Both the position numbers and the translations under genes were made by a program. The notes under the pieces are model-generated. The model did not search any database, was not told the origin of the DNA, and was given only the letters and a program-made list of their open reading frames with translations. From Micromonospora sp. H61 (GTDB lineage: Bacteria > Actinomycetota > Actinomycetes > Mycobacteriales > Micromonosporaceae), in NCBI RefSeq assembly GCF_018070325.1, contig NZ_JAGPXY010000028.1:1-64000 (forward strand): 64,000 bases of DNA, in the 5' to 3' direction. Position 1 is the first letter of the stretch, and every line of letters starts with the position of its first letter. Of this stretch, positions 24,978-33,848 are shown piece after piece.

Positions 24978-25751
24978 CTACTTTGCCACATCCCCCGGTG
25001 GAGGTTGAAATCCGGCCTGGTCCAGGGCCGCGATGTCCCGTTTGTCGAGCCGGTCGGCGGGCAACGCGGCCAGCAGGTCCGGCCGGCGGGCGGCAGTGCG
25101 CAGCAGACCCTCCTCGCGCCGCCAGCGGGCGATCTTGCCGTGGTCACCGGAGCGGAGCACCTCCGGCACGTCGTGCCCTCGCCAACTCGGCGGCTTCGTG
25201 TAGATCGGCGCCTCCAGCAGCCCGTGCGCGTGCGACTCCTCGTCCAACGAGCCCGCGTTGCCCAGCACCCCCGGCAGCAGCCGGGTGACCGCCTCCAGCA
25301 TCACCAGGACCGCGACCTCGCCGCCGAAGAGCACGTAGTCACCGAGCGACACCTCGGTGACCGGCATCCGGGTGGCGGCGTGCGCCAGGACCCGCTGGTC
25401 GATCCCCTCGTAACGGCCGCAGGCGAAGAGCAGATGCGACTCGGCCGCGAGCTCGTACGCCATGGCCTGGGTGAAGGGGGCACCGGCCGGCGACGGCACC
25501 AGCAGCCGTGGCGGCGGGGCGTCGAGCGGCGCGAGGGCGTCCAGTGCCTCCCCCCACGGCTCGGGGCGCATCACCATTCCCGGCCCGCCACCGTAGGGGG
25601 TGTCGTCGACGGTGCGGTGCACGTCGTGGGTCCAGGTCCGCAGGTCGTGCACGGCGAGTTGGAGTACGCCGTTGGCCCGCGCCCGTCCGATCAGCGACAG
25701 GTCCAGCGGGGCGAAGTACTCCGGAAAGATCGACACGACGTCGACGCGCAT
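24978..25751 (-). CDS. trmD: tRNA (guanine-N1)-methyltransferase TrmD
   Basis: 257 residues; methylates G37 of tRNAs reading CNN codons to prevent +1 frameshifts. MRVDVVSIFPEYF start, DTPYGGGPGMVM, LLFACGRYEGIDQR and VSLGDYVLFGGEVA (the SAM-binding trefoil knot) are diagnostic. ATG 25751; 11 bases after rimM, in the conserved rpsP-KH-rimM-trmD-rplS order. Confidence 0.97.
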   Translation of the reverse strand: MRVDVVSIFPEYFAPLDLSLIGRARANGVLQLAVHDLRTWTHDVHRTVDDTPYGGGPGMVMRPEPWGEALDALAPLDAPPPRLLVPSPAGAPFTQAMAYELAAESHLLFACGRYEGIDQRVLAHAATRMPVTEVSLGDYVLFGGEVAVLVMLEAVTRLLPGVLGNAGSLDEESHAHGLLEAPIYTKPPSWRGHDVPEVLRSGDHGKIARWRREEGLLRTAARRPDLLAALPADRLDKRDIAALDQAGFQPPPGDVAK

Positions 25752-25762
25752 GCGGGCTGGTC

Positions 25763-26374
25763 CTAAAGGTCGAGCAGTCCGGCTGGCGGGTCGACGATCA
25801 CACGTCCGCCGGCCAGGTCGACCTCCGGAACGATCGCCCGGACGAACGGGATCAACGCGGTACGCCCCTCGGGGCGTCGCAGCACCAGCAGGACCGACGT
25901 GGGCGCGTGGTCGATGCGGGCGACCTCGCCCAGGCGTTCGCCGGCCGGGGTCACCACGGCCAACCCGACCAGCTGGTGGTCGTGGAACTCCTCCGGGTCG
26001 TCCGGTGGGGTCACGTCGGCGCTGTCCACCACGAGCAGCGTTCCGCGCAGCGCCTCGGCGGTGTTGCGGTCCGGGATGCCCTCGAACGCGATCAGCACCC
26101 GACCCTGGTGGAAGCGGGATTCCTCGATGGTCAGCTCGGCGGGAACCCGGAACGGCACCCCGGGCTCATCGCTGGCTGTCGGGGGCGTCGCCCCCGGCTC
26201 GGTGCGCAGCACACCGCTGCTGCGCGGGGACGCAGTCGGGGGCGTCGCCCCCGGCTCGGTGCGCAGCACCGTGCCGGGGGCGAACCGTGCCTCGGGCTCG
26301 TCGGTCCGCACTTCCACGGTGACCTCACCGCGGACACCGTGCGGCTTGCCGATCCTGCCGACGACGAGCTGCAT
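25763..26374 (-). CDS. rimM: 16S rRNA processing protein RimM with a tandem-repeat insertion
   Basis: 203 residues against ~170-180 usual. The N-terminal RimM barrel (LVVGRIGKPHGVRGEVTVEV) and the PRC-barrel (FHDHQLVGLAVVTPAGERLG, then FVRAIVPEVDLAGGRV) are intact. Between strands of the first barrel, after FAPGTVLRTEPG, a 19-residue unit (VLRTEPGATPPTAS-type) is present twice, encoded by a perfect DNA repeat. Start ATG 26374 overlaps the KH-protein stop by one base (TGATG). Assists 30S head maturation. Confidence 0.94.
   Translation of the reverse strand: MQLVVGRIGKPHGVRGEVTVEVRTDEPEARFAPGTVLRTEPGATPPTASPRSSGVLRTEPGATPPTASDEPGVPFRVPAELTIEESRFHQGRVLIAFEGIPDRNTAEALRGTLLVVDSADVTPPDDPEEFHDHQLVGLAVVTPAGERLGEVARIDHAPTSVLLVLRRPEGRTALIPFVRAIVPEVDLAGGRVIVDPPAGLLDL
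26178..26269 (-). repeat. Perfect 35-base direct repeat within rimM
   Basis: Copies at 26178-26212 and 26235-26269 are identical and spaced 57 bases (19 codons). Each contains the palindrome GGGGGCGTCGCCCCC. The reading frame is preserved. Confidence 0.88.
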
Positions 26375-26607
26375 CAGTACGAGTCGACGATGTCGACGCG
26401 AACCCCGCGGCCGCCGATGGAGCCGATCACCTGGCGCAGCGCCTTGGCGGTCCGGCCGGACCGCCCGATCACAGTGCCGAGGTCCTCGGGGTGCACGCGG
26501 ACTTCGAGCCGCTTGCCCCGACGGGAATCGACAAGCCTCACCCGGACGTCGTCCGGGTGGTCGACGATGCCCTTGACCAGGTGCTCCAACGCCGGACGCA
26601 GTGGCAT
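26374..26607 (-). CDS. khpA: KH-domain RNA-binding protein (KhpA family)
   Basis: 77 residues: MPLRPALEHLVKGIVDHPDD start and GTVIGRSGRTAKALR, the GxxG loop of a type II KH domain. Located between rpsP and rimM with a one-base gap to rpsP and a one-base overlap with rimM, the canonical position of YlqC/KhpA. KhpA binds RNA and, with KhpB, affects cell length and translation in Gram-positives. The open frame upstream to 26904 is a shadow of rpsP. Confidence 0.93.
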   Translation of the reverse strand: MPLRPALEHLVKGIVDHPDDVRVRLVDSRRGKRLEVRVHPEDLGTVIGRSGRTAKALRQVIGSIGGRGVRVDIVDSY

Positions 26608-26608
26608 G

Positions 26609-27136
26609 TCAGGCCTGCTCACCGGCGTCGGCAGCGGCCGGGGCCTCGGCCGGAGCCTCGGTCTTCGGCGCCTCGGCGGCCGGAGCCTCAGCCGGAGCCT
26701 CAGCCGGAGCCTCGGTCTTCGGAGCCTCGGTCTTCGGAGCCTCGGCAGCCTTGGCGGCCTTCTTGGCCGGCTTGGCCGGGGTCTCCGGGGCGAGCCCGGC
26801 GGCGGCCTTCGCCTCAGCCTCGTACGCCGCCTTGCGGTCGGCCCGCTCGGGGGCGACCAGGAGCGGCGGCGGGGCCGGCAGGCCCTTGTACTTCTGCCAG
26901 TCACCGGTCAGCTCCAGCAGCCGCTGCACCGCCTCGCTCGGCTGAGCGCCGACGGACAGCCAGTACTGGACCCGCTCCGACTTGACCTCGATGATCGAGG
27001 GGTCTTCCTTGGGCTGGTAAACCCCGACGAACTCGATCGCCCGACCGTCGCGCTTGGTGCGCGAGTCGGCGATGACGATGCGGTACTGCGGGTTGCGGAT
27101 CTTGCCCATCCGCAGGAGCCGGATCTTTACGGCCAC
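26609..27136 (-). CDS. rpsP: 30S ribosomal protein S16 with long acidic/Ala-Pro tail
   Basis: 175 residues; the S16 core (MAVKIRLLRMGKIRNPQYRI, RDGRAIEFVGVYQP, VQYWLSVGAQPSEAVQRLL) covers about 85. The remaining ~90 residues are low-complexity, with Lys-rich helix (AKPAKKAAKAAEAP) and repeated EAPKTEAPAEAP units. Tails of this kind are seen in other high-GC actinobacteria. GTG 27136 with GGAG ten bases upstream. First gene of the rpsP-khpA-rimM-trmD-rplS operon. Confidence 0.96.
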   Translation of the reverse strand: MAVKIRLLRMGKIRNPQYRIVIADSRTKRDGRAIEFVGVYQPKEDPSIIEVKSERVQYWLSVGAQPSEAVQRLLELTGDWQKYKGLPAPPPLLVAPERADRKAAYEAEAKAAAGLAPETPAKPAKKAAKAAEAPKTEAPKTEAPAEAPAEAPAAEAPKTEAPAEAPAAADAGEQA

Positions 27137-27365
27137 AGTTGTTTCGCTCCTGTTGCGATCTCACCGGCCCAGGCGGGCGGTGTGCATGGGTGAGCGCCGA
27201 CCGGACCCGTGGGGTTGGGCCGGAGACTACTCGGTGGACTGGCGACGTGCCCGGGTTAGAGGGCGCCGGACGCGCGCCGGATACCAGCGACCTATTCTGC
27301 CAGATCCGCTGCCGATCTCCCGCACCGGACCCGTACACCGCGTTGTCGGTGACCGGGGATACCGC

Positions 27366-28034
27366 TCAGCGCACCGGTGGACGATCCCATCCAGGCGGCA
27401 ATTTGTTCGGTATGCCCCACTCTGGTGGGGGTGTGAAGTCACACCAGGTGCCATCGAAGGGGAACTCGCCGGCCTCGGCGAGCGCGATCACCCGCTCCCC
27501 CTCGGCGCGGACCGCCTTCTCGTCGGTCACCCAGTAGTCGGCGCCGAAGGCGAGCCGCTCGACGAACTCGCCCTCGTCCTTCCACTCCCAGCTGCGCTCC
27601 GGCCACACCACCACGTCCAGGTCCTGGTCCACCACGTCGACGCCGGCCGCCAGGCCGTCGTCCCAGCGGACACCGGCCTCCTCGAGGTTGACGTACCAGT
27701 GGGCGAACCGGCCCCGGGCGTCCCGGAACCACCAGACGGAGTGCGCCGCCCCCGTGGGCAGGAACTTCAACAGCGGCGGGCCGTCCCAGCGACCCTCCGC
27801 CAACCGGTACGTCGACGAGATCCACTCGGCGAACGGCATCGCCCGCATCCCCAGCCCGGCCTCGGTCACCTCGTGGGCCACCGGCGAGTCCCGGGCGATC
27901 CAGACCAACAACCCTCGATCGTCGTCGCTGACCACGCGGGCCGGCCGGACCCACCCGATCCGGCCGTGCCGCACGTTCCGATGCATGATCAGCCGACCCG
28001 GCTCGAACCGGTCGACGGGGTTGCCCGGCCGCAC
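27366..28034 (-). CDS. DUF402 domain protein
   Basis: 222 residues. The central segment (WWFRDARGRFAHWYVNLEEA, DVVDQDLDVVVWP, WEWKDEGEFVE) is typical of DUF402, a fold found in FomD and in nucleotide phosphatases such as nucleoside di- and triphosphatases. GTG 28034 (VRPGNPVDRFEPG) starts one base after the proS stop, so translation is coupled to proS. Enzymatic role is inferred only from family members; could be a house-cleaning phosphatase. Confidence 0.82.
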   Translation of the reverse strand: MRPGNPVDRFEPGRLIMHRNVRHGRIGWVRPARVVSDDDRGLLVWIARDSPVAHEVTEAGLGMRAMPFAEWISSTYRLAEGRWDGPPLLKFLPTGAAHSVWWFRDARGRFAHWYVNLEEAGVRWDDGLAAGVDVVDQDLDVVVWPERSWEWKDEGEFVERLAFGADYWVTDEKAVRAEGERVIALAEAGEFPFDGTWCDFTPPPEWGIPNKLPPGWDRPPVR

Positions 28035-28035
28035 C

Positions 28036-29442
28036 TCAGTAGGCGCGGGCGAGGATGGCGACCAGATCCGGCTCGTCCTCCGAGTCCGGTACCGAGCCGT
28101 CGGCGCGCAGCAGGCAGCGCACCGTGACGCCCTGACCGTTCGCCTCCGCCTCGCCGGCCACGCCGACCGCCGACCACGGCACCCGCGCCCAGCCGGTCGC
28201 GGCGGCCTCGATCGCCTCGGCCAGGGTGGCCACCTCCACGGTGCGCGACTCGCGGTTGGCCAGCGCCTGGTCGTGCAGCACCTGCTGGTCGGTCTCGAGG
28301 GCGGCCACCACCGCGGTGACCACGTCCGCCACCGGCGTCGGGGTCTTGGAGCCGTCGGTCCGACGCACCACCGTCGCGTTGCCCACGGCCAGGTCACGGG
28401 GGCCGACCTCGACGCGTACCGGATAGCCACGCAGCTCGGCGTCGACGGCCCGGCGGCCGAACGGGGTGTCGGTCCGGTCGTCGAGCGCGACCCGGACACC
28501 GGCGTCGCGCAGGCCGTCGCGCAGCTTGGCCGCCGCCTCGCCGACGCCGTCGCCGTCCTTCACGATCATGACGTACGCCTGGATCGGCGCGAGCCTCGGC
28601 GGCACGCGCAGGCCGTTGTCGTCGCCGTGCGCCATGATCAGGCCGCCGAGCATCCGGGTGGACGTGCCCCAGGAGGTGGTCCAGGCGTGCTCCCGGCCGC
28701 CCTCCTTGGAGGAGTAGCTGATGTCGAACGCCTTGGCGAAGTTCTGGCCCAGCTCGTGGCTGGTGCCCAGCTGCAACGCCTTGCCGTCGCCCATCATGCC
28801 TTCGCAGGTGTACGTGGCCGTCGCGCCGGCGAAGCGCTCGCGCGTCGTCTTCAGGCCGACCACGACCGGAATGCCGATCACGTTGACCATCAGGTCCTCG
28901 TACGCCTCGTGCAGGATCCGCCGCGCGTACGCCCGGGCGTCCTCACGGGTGGCGTGCGCGGTGTGCCCCTCCTGCCAGAGGAACTCGCTGGTACGCAGGA
29001 AGATCCGCGGACGGAGCTCCCACCGGACCACGTTCGCCCACTGGTTGAGCAGCAGCGGCAGGTCCCGGTACGAGTCGATCCACTTGGCCATGAACTCGCC
29101 GATGACCGTCTCGCTCGTCGGGCGCACCACCACCGGCTCGGCCAGGGGCTTGCCACCACCGTGAGTGACGACCGCCAACTCCGGCGAGAAGCCCTCGACG
29201 TGCTGCGCCTCGCGCTTGAGGTAGCTCTCGGGGATGAACAGCGGGAAGTACGCGTTCTCCGCACCCGCCGCCTTGATCCGAACGTCCATCTCAGCCTGCA
29301 TACGCTCCCAGATCGCGTAGGCGGCCGGTCGGATGACCATGGTGCCGCGAACCGGGCCGTTGTCGGCCAGCTTCGCCTTGGCGATCAGGTCCTGGTACCA
29401 GCGGGGGAAATCCTCCGCACGGGGAGTGAGCACGCGTGCCAT
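28036..29442 (-). CDS. proS: Prolyl-tRNA synthetase, short archaeal/eukaryal type
   Basis: 468 residues, without the inserted editing domain of the bacterial-type enzyme (~570). Class II motifs: motif 1 (AAYAIWERMQAEMD region), motif 2 (RWELRPRIFLRTSEFLWQEG) and motif 3 near GGLIMAHGDDNGLRVPP. An anticodon-binding domain follows and the C-terminus ends in the family-typical aromatic RAY. ATG 29442 (MARVLTPRAEDFP) was chosen; the frame upstream to 30312 is a shadow of the TetR gene. Coupled to DUF402. Confidence 0.95.
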   Translation of the reverse strand: MARVLTPRAEDFPRWYQDLIAKAKLADNGPVRGTMVIRPAAYAIWERMQAEMDVRIKAAGAENAYFPLFIPESYLKREAQHVEGFSPELAVVTHGGGKPLAEPVVVRPTSETVIGEFMAKWIDSYRDLPLLLNQWANVVRWELRPRIFLRTSEFLWQEGHTAHATREDARAYARRILHEAYEDLMVNVIGIPVVVGLKTTRERFAGATATYTCEGMMGDGKALQLGTSHELGQNFAKAFDISYSSKEGGREHAWTTSWGTSTRMLGGLIMAHGDDNGLRVPPRLAPIQAYVMIVKDGDGVGEAAAKLRDGLRDAGVRVALDDRTDTPFGRRAVDAELRGYPVRVEVGPRDLAVGNATVVRRTDGSKTPTPVADVVTAVVAALETDQQVLHDQALANRESRTVEVATLAEAIEAAATGWARVPWSAVGVAGEAEANGQGVTVRCLLRADGSVPDSEDEPDLVAILARAY

Positions 29443-29679
29443 GACCGCACATCCTATGCGCCGCCCGTCAGGGCGGTGCGCTCGGGCGCGGCATCGTTGG
29501 CGTCCGCCGTCAAGACCTTCCTCGATCGGCACGCCGGAGCGGCTCCCACCCCCGACCCCGAACCCCCGATCTGGCGCACCCGGCCGCGAACCGGGTGCGC
29601 TGGGTGACCCGACACCGCCAGCCGACCAGCCCGATCGTCGACCGGTCCGGCCGACACGCCGGCCTACACTTCGACCACC

Positions 29680-30276
29680 ATGATTGAGCAGAGGGGCCCC
29701 ACCCCGGTACGGGCCGGCATCGTCGACGCCGCCCGGGCGTTGACAGTCGCGACCGGATGGGACGGCGTCCGGATGGGTGCCGTCGCGAACGCCGCCGGCG
29801 TGAGCCGACAGACCGTCTACAACGAGTTCGGCAGCAAGGCAGGGCTGGCCGAGGCGCTCGCCCGCGCCGAGGTGGACCGGTTCGTCGGCGCCGTCCGGGC
29901 CGCTCTGCTCGCCCACGGCACCGACGTACGGGCCGGCGCGTACGCGGCCATCGCGCACACCCTCGCCACGGCTGCGGAGAATCCGCTGATCAAGGCGATC
30001 CTGACCAGTGCCCGGGGCGGCTCGGACGAGCTGCTGCCGTACCTCACCACCCGCGCCGAGGTGGTGCTCACCGAGGCGTCCGGCGCTCTGATCGACTGGG
30101 CCGGCGACCACCTGCCGGGAGCGAATCACGCCGCGCTGACCTTCGCCGCCGACACCATCGTCCGCCTGGTGGTCAGCCACATCGTGCTCCCCCGTGAACC
30201 GATCCAGCAGACCGCCACGGCCCTCGCCGACCTCGCCGTACGCCTCTTCAGCGCCGCCGCCCGCCCAGCCCCCTGA
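29680..30276 (+). CDS. TetR family transcriptional regulator
   Basis: 198 residues. An N-terminal helix-turn-helix is clear: GAVANAAGVSRQTVYNEFGS with KAGLAEALA after it. The ligand domain shows no obvious relative. It is divergent from proS, with ~235 bases between the starts, and convergent with the amidohydrolase gene. Neither neighbour is an evident efflux target; autoregulation is likely but no operator palindrome was confidently spotted. Confidence 0.88.
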   Translation: MIEQRGPTPVRAGIVDAARALTVATGWDGVRMGAVANAAGVSRQTVYNEFGSKAGLAEALARAEVDRFVGAVRAALLAHGTDVRAGAYAAIAHTLATAAENPLIKAILTSARGGSDELLPYLTTRAEVVLTEASGALIDWAGDHLPGANHAALTFAADTIVRLVVSHIVLPREPIQQTATALADLAVRLFSAAARPAP

Positions 30277-30372
30277 CCCCCGCGCACCCGCCCACCCGCC
30301 GACGACGCGCACGGCCCGGAACAGCCCGGCGCGGCGGTGCGGCGCGGCGTGGCCGGGGCGACGCTCTCGGGG

Positions 30373-31452
30373 TTAGCGGACGACGCGGCCGCGGAGGATC
30401 GTGCGGGACGGGGCACGGACGACGCGCAGGTCAGTACGGGGGTCTTCGGGGTAGACGGTCAGGTCGGCGAGGCCGCCTTCGACCAGGCCGGAAAAGCCGA
30501 GCCACGCGCGGGCGCCCCAGGAGGCGGCGGCGAGGACGTCGATGGGCGCCATTCCGGCCCGTTCGTGCAGCAGCAGCATCTCCTCGGCGGCCAGCCCGTG
30601 ATCGATGCCGCCACCGGCGTCGGTGCCCACGTAGATGGGCACCCCAGCCTCGTACGCGGCACGCACCACCTCGGGGAAGCCGTCGCGCAGCGCGAGCATG
30701 TGGTCGGCGTACCCGGGGAACTTGCCCCGTGCCTGCTCGGCGATGCCCCCGAAGGTGGCGATGTTGATCATTGTGGGGACCAGGGCGGTGCCCTGGCGGG
30801 CCATCTCGTCGATCAGGTCGAGGCTGAGCCCGGTGCCGTGCTCCACCGAGTCCACCCCGGCGCGCACCATGATCTCGACGGCCGACTCGGAAAAGGTGTG
30901 CACCGCGGCGCGTACCCCGGCGTCGTGCGCCGCCCGCACGGCGGCGGTCAGGGTGTCCGCGTCCCAGGCCGGCGCCAGGTCACCGACGCCCCGGTCGATC
31001 CAGTCGCCGACCAGCTTGACCCAGCCGTTGCCGGCCCGCGCCTGCGCGGCCACAGTGGCGGCCACCTCGGTCGCGTCGACCTCCACGCCGATGTCGCGCA
31101 GGTAGCGCTTCGGCGGCGCGACATGCTGGCCCGCGCGGGCCAGTCGCGGCAGGCCCGGCTCGTCGTCGAGTTCGGGGTACGGGTACGGCGAGCCGGCGTC
31201 CCGGATCGCCAGCACCCCGGCGTCCCGGTCGACGTGGGCCAACGCGCGGGCCTGGTCGAGCGAGGTGATCGGGGCGCCACCTCGGGCGATGCCGATGTGG
31301 CAGTGCGCGTCGACAAGCCCCGGCAGCACGAAACCGCCGTCGACGACGGTCTCCGCACCGGGCACCGGGGTGAAGGTCACCCGGTCGCCGACCAGCCAGA
31401 GATCCCGCACCTCGTCGTCGGGGAGCAGCACGCCGCGCACATGTTGAGCCAT
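30373..31452 (-). CDS. Metal-dependent amidohydrolase family protein
   Basis: 359 residues. The metal site HxH lies in LPGLVDAHCHIGIA, with further conserved His/Asp in VHTFSESAVEIMV, VDSVEHGTGLS and YVGTDAGGGIDHG. The C-terminal beta-sandwich return (LADLTVYPEDPRTDLRVV) ends with RTILRGRVVR. It resembles imidazolonepropionase/prolidase-like amidohydrolases (COG1228). ATG 31452; an upstream GTG 31458 is possible. Sits 65 bases downstream of ffh on the same strand. Substrate unknown. Confidence 0.88.
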   Translation of the reverse strand: MAQHVRGVLLPDDEVRDLWLVGDRVTFTPVPGAETVVDGGFVLPGLVDAHCHIGIARGGAPITSLDQARALAHVDRDAGVLAIRDAGSPYPYPELDDEPGLPRLARAGQHVAPPKRYLRDIGVEVDATEVAATVAAQARAGNGWVKLVGDWIDRGVGDLAPAWDADTLTAAVRAAHDAGVRAAVHTFSESAVEIMVRAGVDSVEHGTGLSLDLIDEMARQGTALVPTMINIATFGGIAEQARGKFPGYADHMLALRDGFPEVVRAAYEAGVPIYVGTDAGGGIDHGLAAEEMLLLHERAGMAPIDVLAAASWGARAWLGFSGLVEGGLADLTVYPEDPRTDLRVVRAPSRTILRGRVVR

Positions 31453-31517
31453 GCGCACAGTCCTACCCGATCACTCCCCGTCGGGGGCGAGCAGGTGGTC
31501 CTCGACGAGCACAGAGG

Positions 31518-33077
31518 TCAGCGAGGGCGGTTGTCGCCACCCTTGCCGAGCTTGTTGAAGTCGATCTTCGGGAGCTTGAAGCCGGGCGGCAGACCCTGGC
31601 CGCCAGCAAGGTCGTTCGGGTCCATTCCCGGCGGGAGCTGCGGCATGCCACCCGGGAAACCGCCCGGGAGCCCGGCACCGGCGCCGGTACGCGGACGACC
31701 GCCGCCCTTGGTGCCCTTGCGCTTGTTCTTCGGCGACTTGGTCGCCTTACGGCGGCCACCGCCGGGCAGGCCCATCATGCCGCCCATCTGCTTCATCATC
31801 TTCTGCGCGTCGGCGAAGCGGTTCAGCAGCTGGTTGACGTCCATCACGGTGACCCCGGAGCCGTTGGCGATGCGCGCCCGGCGGGAACCGTTGATGATCT
31901 TCGGGTTGGTCCGCTCGCCCGGGGTCATCGACCGGATGATCGCGGTGACCCGGTCGAAGTGACTGTCGTCCAGGTCGGCGAGCTGGTCCTTCATCTGCCC
32001 CATGCCGGGCATCATGGCCAGCACGTTGGCGATCGGGCCCATCCGCCGCACCGCGATGAGCTGGTCGAGGAAGTCGTCCAGGGTGAACTGTTCACCGCCC
32101 ATCAGCTTGGCGGTCATCTTCTCCTTCTGATCGGAGTCGAAGGCCTGCTCGGCCTGCTCGATCAGAGTGAGGACGTCGCCCATGCCGAGGATCCGGCTGG
32201 CCATCCGGTCGGGGTGGAAGACGTCGAAGTCCTCCAGCTTCTCACCGGTGGAGGCGAACAGGATCGGCTGCCCGGTGACCTCGCGGACCGACAGCGCGGC
32301 ACCACCACGGGCGTCGCCGTCGAGCTTGGAGAGCACCACACCGGTGATGCCGACGCCGTCGCGGAACGCCTCGGCGGTGCGGACGGCGTCCTGACCGACC
32401 ATCGCGTCGATGACGAAGATGACCTCGTCCGGCGAGACGGCGTCGCGGATGTCGGCGGCCTGCTGCATCATCTCGGCGTCGATGCCGAGCCGGCCGGCGG
32501 TGTCGACGATGACGATGTCGCGTGCGGCGCGCTTCGCGTGCTCGATCGACGCGCGGGCCACCTGCACCGGGTCACCGGTGCCGTTGCCGGGCTCCGGGGC
32601 GTACACCTCGACGCCGGCCCGGCCACCGAGCACCTGGAGCTGCCCGACGGCGTTGGGGCGCTGGAGGTCGGCGGCGACGAGCAGCGGCTGGTGCCCCTGC
32701 CCCTTGAGCCAGCGGGCCAGCTTGCCGGCGAGGGTCGTCTTACCGGAACCCTGCAGGCCGGCCAACATGATCACCGTCGGCGGCTGCTTGGCGAACTGGA
32801 GCCGTCGCCCCTCGCCGCCGAGCACCTTGATCAGCTCTTCGTTGACGATCTTGATGATCTGCTGGGCCGGGTTCAGCGCCTGGGAGACCTCGGAGCTGCG
32901 GGCCCGCTCCTTGACGGCCGCGATGAACCCCTTGACCACCGGCAGCGCGACGTCCGCCTCCAGCAGCGCGAGGCGGATCTCGCGCGCGGTGGCGTCGATG
33001 TCGGCGTCGGTGAGCCGCCCCTTGCCGCGGAGCTTGGTGAAGATCCCGGACAGGCGGTCACTCAAGGTGTCAAACAC
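31518..33077 (-). CDS. ffh: Signal recognition particle protein Ffh
   Basis: 519 residues. N-domain (MFDTLSDRLSGIFTKLRGKG), G-domain with GLQGSGKTTLAGKLARWL, RPNAVGQL and VDTAGRLGID, and the Met-rich M-domain (QKMMKQMGGMMGLPGG). The C-terminus carries a basic tail (KSPKNKRKGTKGGG) and a Gly/Pro extension as in other actinobacteria. GTG 33077. The SRP receptor gene ftsY is also in this window at 47.5 kb. Confidence 0.97.
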   Translation of the reverse strand: MFDTLSDRLSGIFTKLRGKGRLTDADIDATAREIRLALLEADVALPVVKGFIAAVKERARSSEVSQALNPAQQIIKIVNEELIKVLGGEGRRLQFAKQPPTVIMLAGLQGSGKTTLAGKLARWLKGQGHQPLLVAADLQRPNAVGQLQVLGGRAGVEVYAPEPGNGTGDPVQVARASIEHAKRAARDIVIVDTAGRLGIDAEMMQQAADIRDAVSPDEVIFVIDAMVGQDAVRTAEAFRDGVGITGVVLSKLDGDARGGAALSVREVTGQPILFASTGEKLEDFDVFHPDRMASRILGMGDVLTLIEQAEQAFDSDQKEKMTAKLMGGEQFTLDDFLDQLIAVRRMGPIANVLAMMPGMGQMKDQLADLDDSHFDRVTAIIRSMTPGERTNPKIINGSRRARIANGSGVTVMDVNQLLNRFADAQKMMKQMGGMMGLPGGGRRKATKSPKNKRKGTKGGGRPRTGAGAGLPGGFPGGMPQLPPGMDPNDLAGGQGLPPGFKLPKIDFNKLGKGGDNRPR

Positions 33078-33191
33078 GCGAACATCCCGTTTGTCAGTGT
33101 TCCGGCGGGCACAACGCGGCCGGCACTGCGGAGTCCGGCCACCGCTAGGGTAACCGCCCGACCGTAGGGCCGCTGTCGCCCGGCCTGGGCC

Positions 33192-33848
33192 TCACCCCGA
33201 CACCAACCCCGACTGGTACGCGAACACGACGAGCTGGGCCCGGTCCCGGGCTCCCAGCTTGCCCATCGCCCGGCTGACGTGGGTCCGCGCGGTCGCCGGG
33301 CTGACCACCAACTGTGCGGCGATCTCCTCGTTGTTCAGGCCCTCACCGACCAGACCGACGACCTGACGCTCCCGATCGGTCAGCGCCTCCAGCCGAGGAT
33401 GCGGACGAAGCACCCGGGACGGCCGAATGGCGAACTCCCGCACCACCCGACGGGTCACCGACGGCGACAGCAGCGCCTCCCCCTCGGCGACGAGCCGGAT
33501 CGCGCGCAGCAGCTCAGCCGGCCTGGTGTCCTTGGTGAGGAAACCGCTCGCACCGTGCCGCAGCGCGTCGAAGACGTACTCGTCCAGCTCGAAGGTGGTG
33601 AGCACCACCACCCGCGTGCCGGTCAGATCGGGGTCGGCGACGATACGGCGGGTCGCCTCGATGCCGTCGATGCCGGGCATCCGGATGTCCATCAGCACCA
33701 CGTCCGGCCGTTCCCGGCGGGCCAACTCGACCGCCCGCAGCCCGTCGGACGCCTCGCCGGCCAGCGCCAGGTCGTCCTCGCTCTCCACCAGCGCGCGCAG
33801 CCCGAGCCGGACCAGGTCCTGGTCGTCGGCGATCAGCACCCGGATCAC
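33192..33848 (-). CDS. NarL/LuxR-family response regulator
   Basis: 218 residues. Receiver domain with the acidic pocket (LIADDQD), phospho-acceptor Asp in VVLMDIRMPGIDG, Thr (VVVLTTFE) and Lys (GFLTKDTRP). The C-terminal HTH is LTDRERQVVGLVGEGLNNEE with VVSPATARTHVSRAM. Start ATG 33848 overlaps the kinase stop by four bases. Targets unknown. Confidence 0.94.
   Translation of the reverse strand: MIRVLIADDQDLVRLGLRALVESEDDLALAGEASDGLRAVELARRERPDVVLMDIRMPGIDGIEATRRIVADPDLTGTRVVVLTTFELDEYVFDALRHGASGFLTKDTRPAELLRAIRLVAEGEALLSPSVTRRVVREFAIRPSRVLRPHPRLEALTDRERQVVGLVGEGLNNEEIAAQLVVSPATARTHVSRAMGKLGARDRAQLVVFAYQSGLVSG

Noticed and set aside
28036..30312. ProS extended to 758 residues
   Set aside because: The N-terminal 290 residues shadow the TetR gene and a non-coding gap; family start is at 29442.
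31463..31759. 98-residue minus-strand frame at the ffh 3' end
   Set aside because: Out-of-frame Arg/Ser shadow of ffh.
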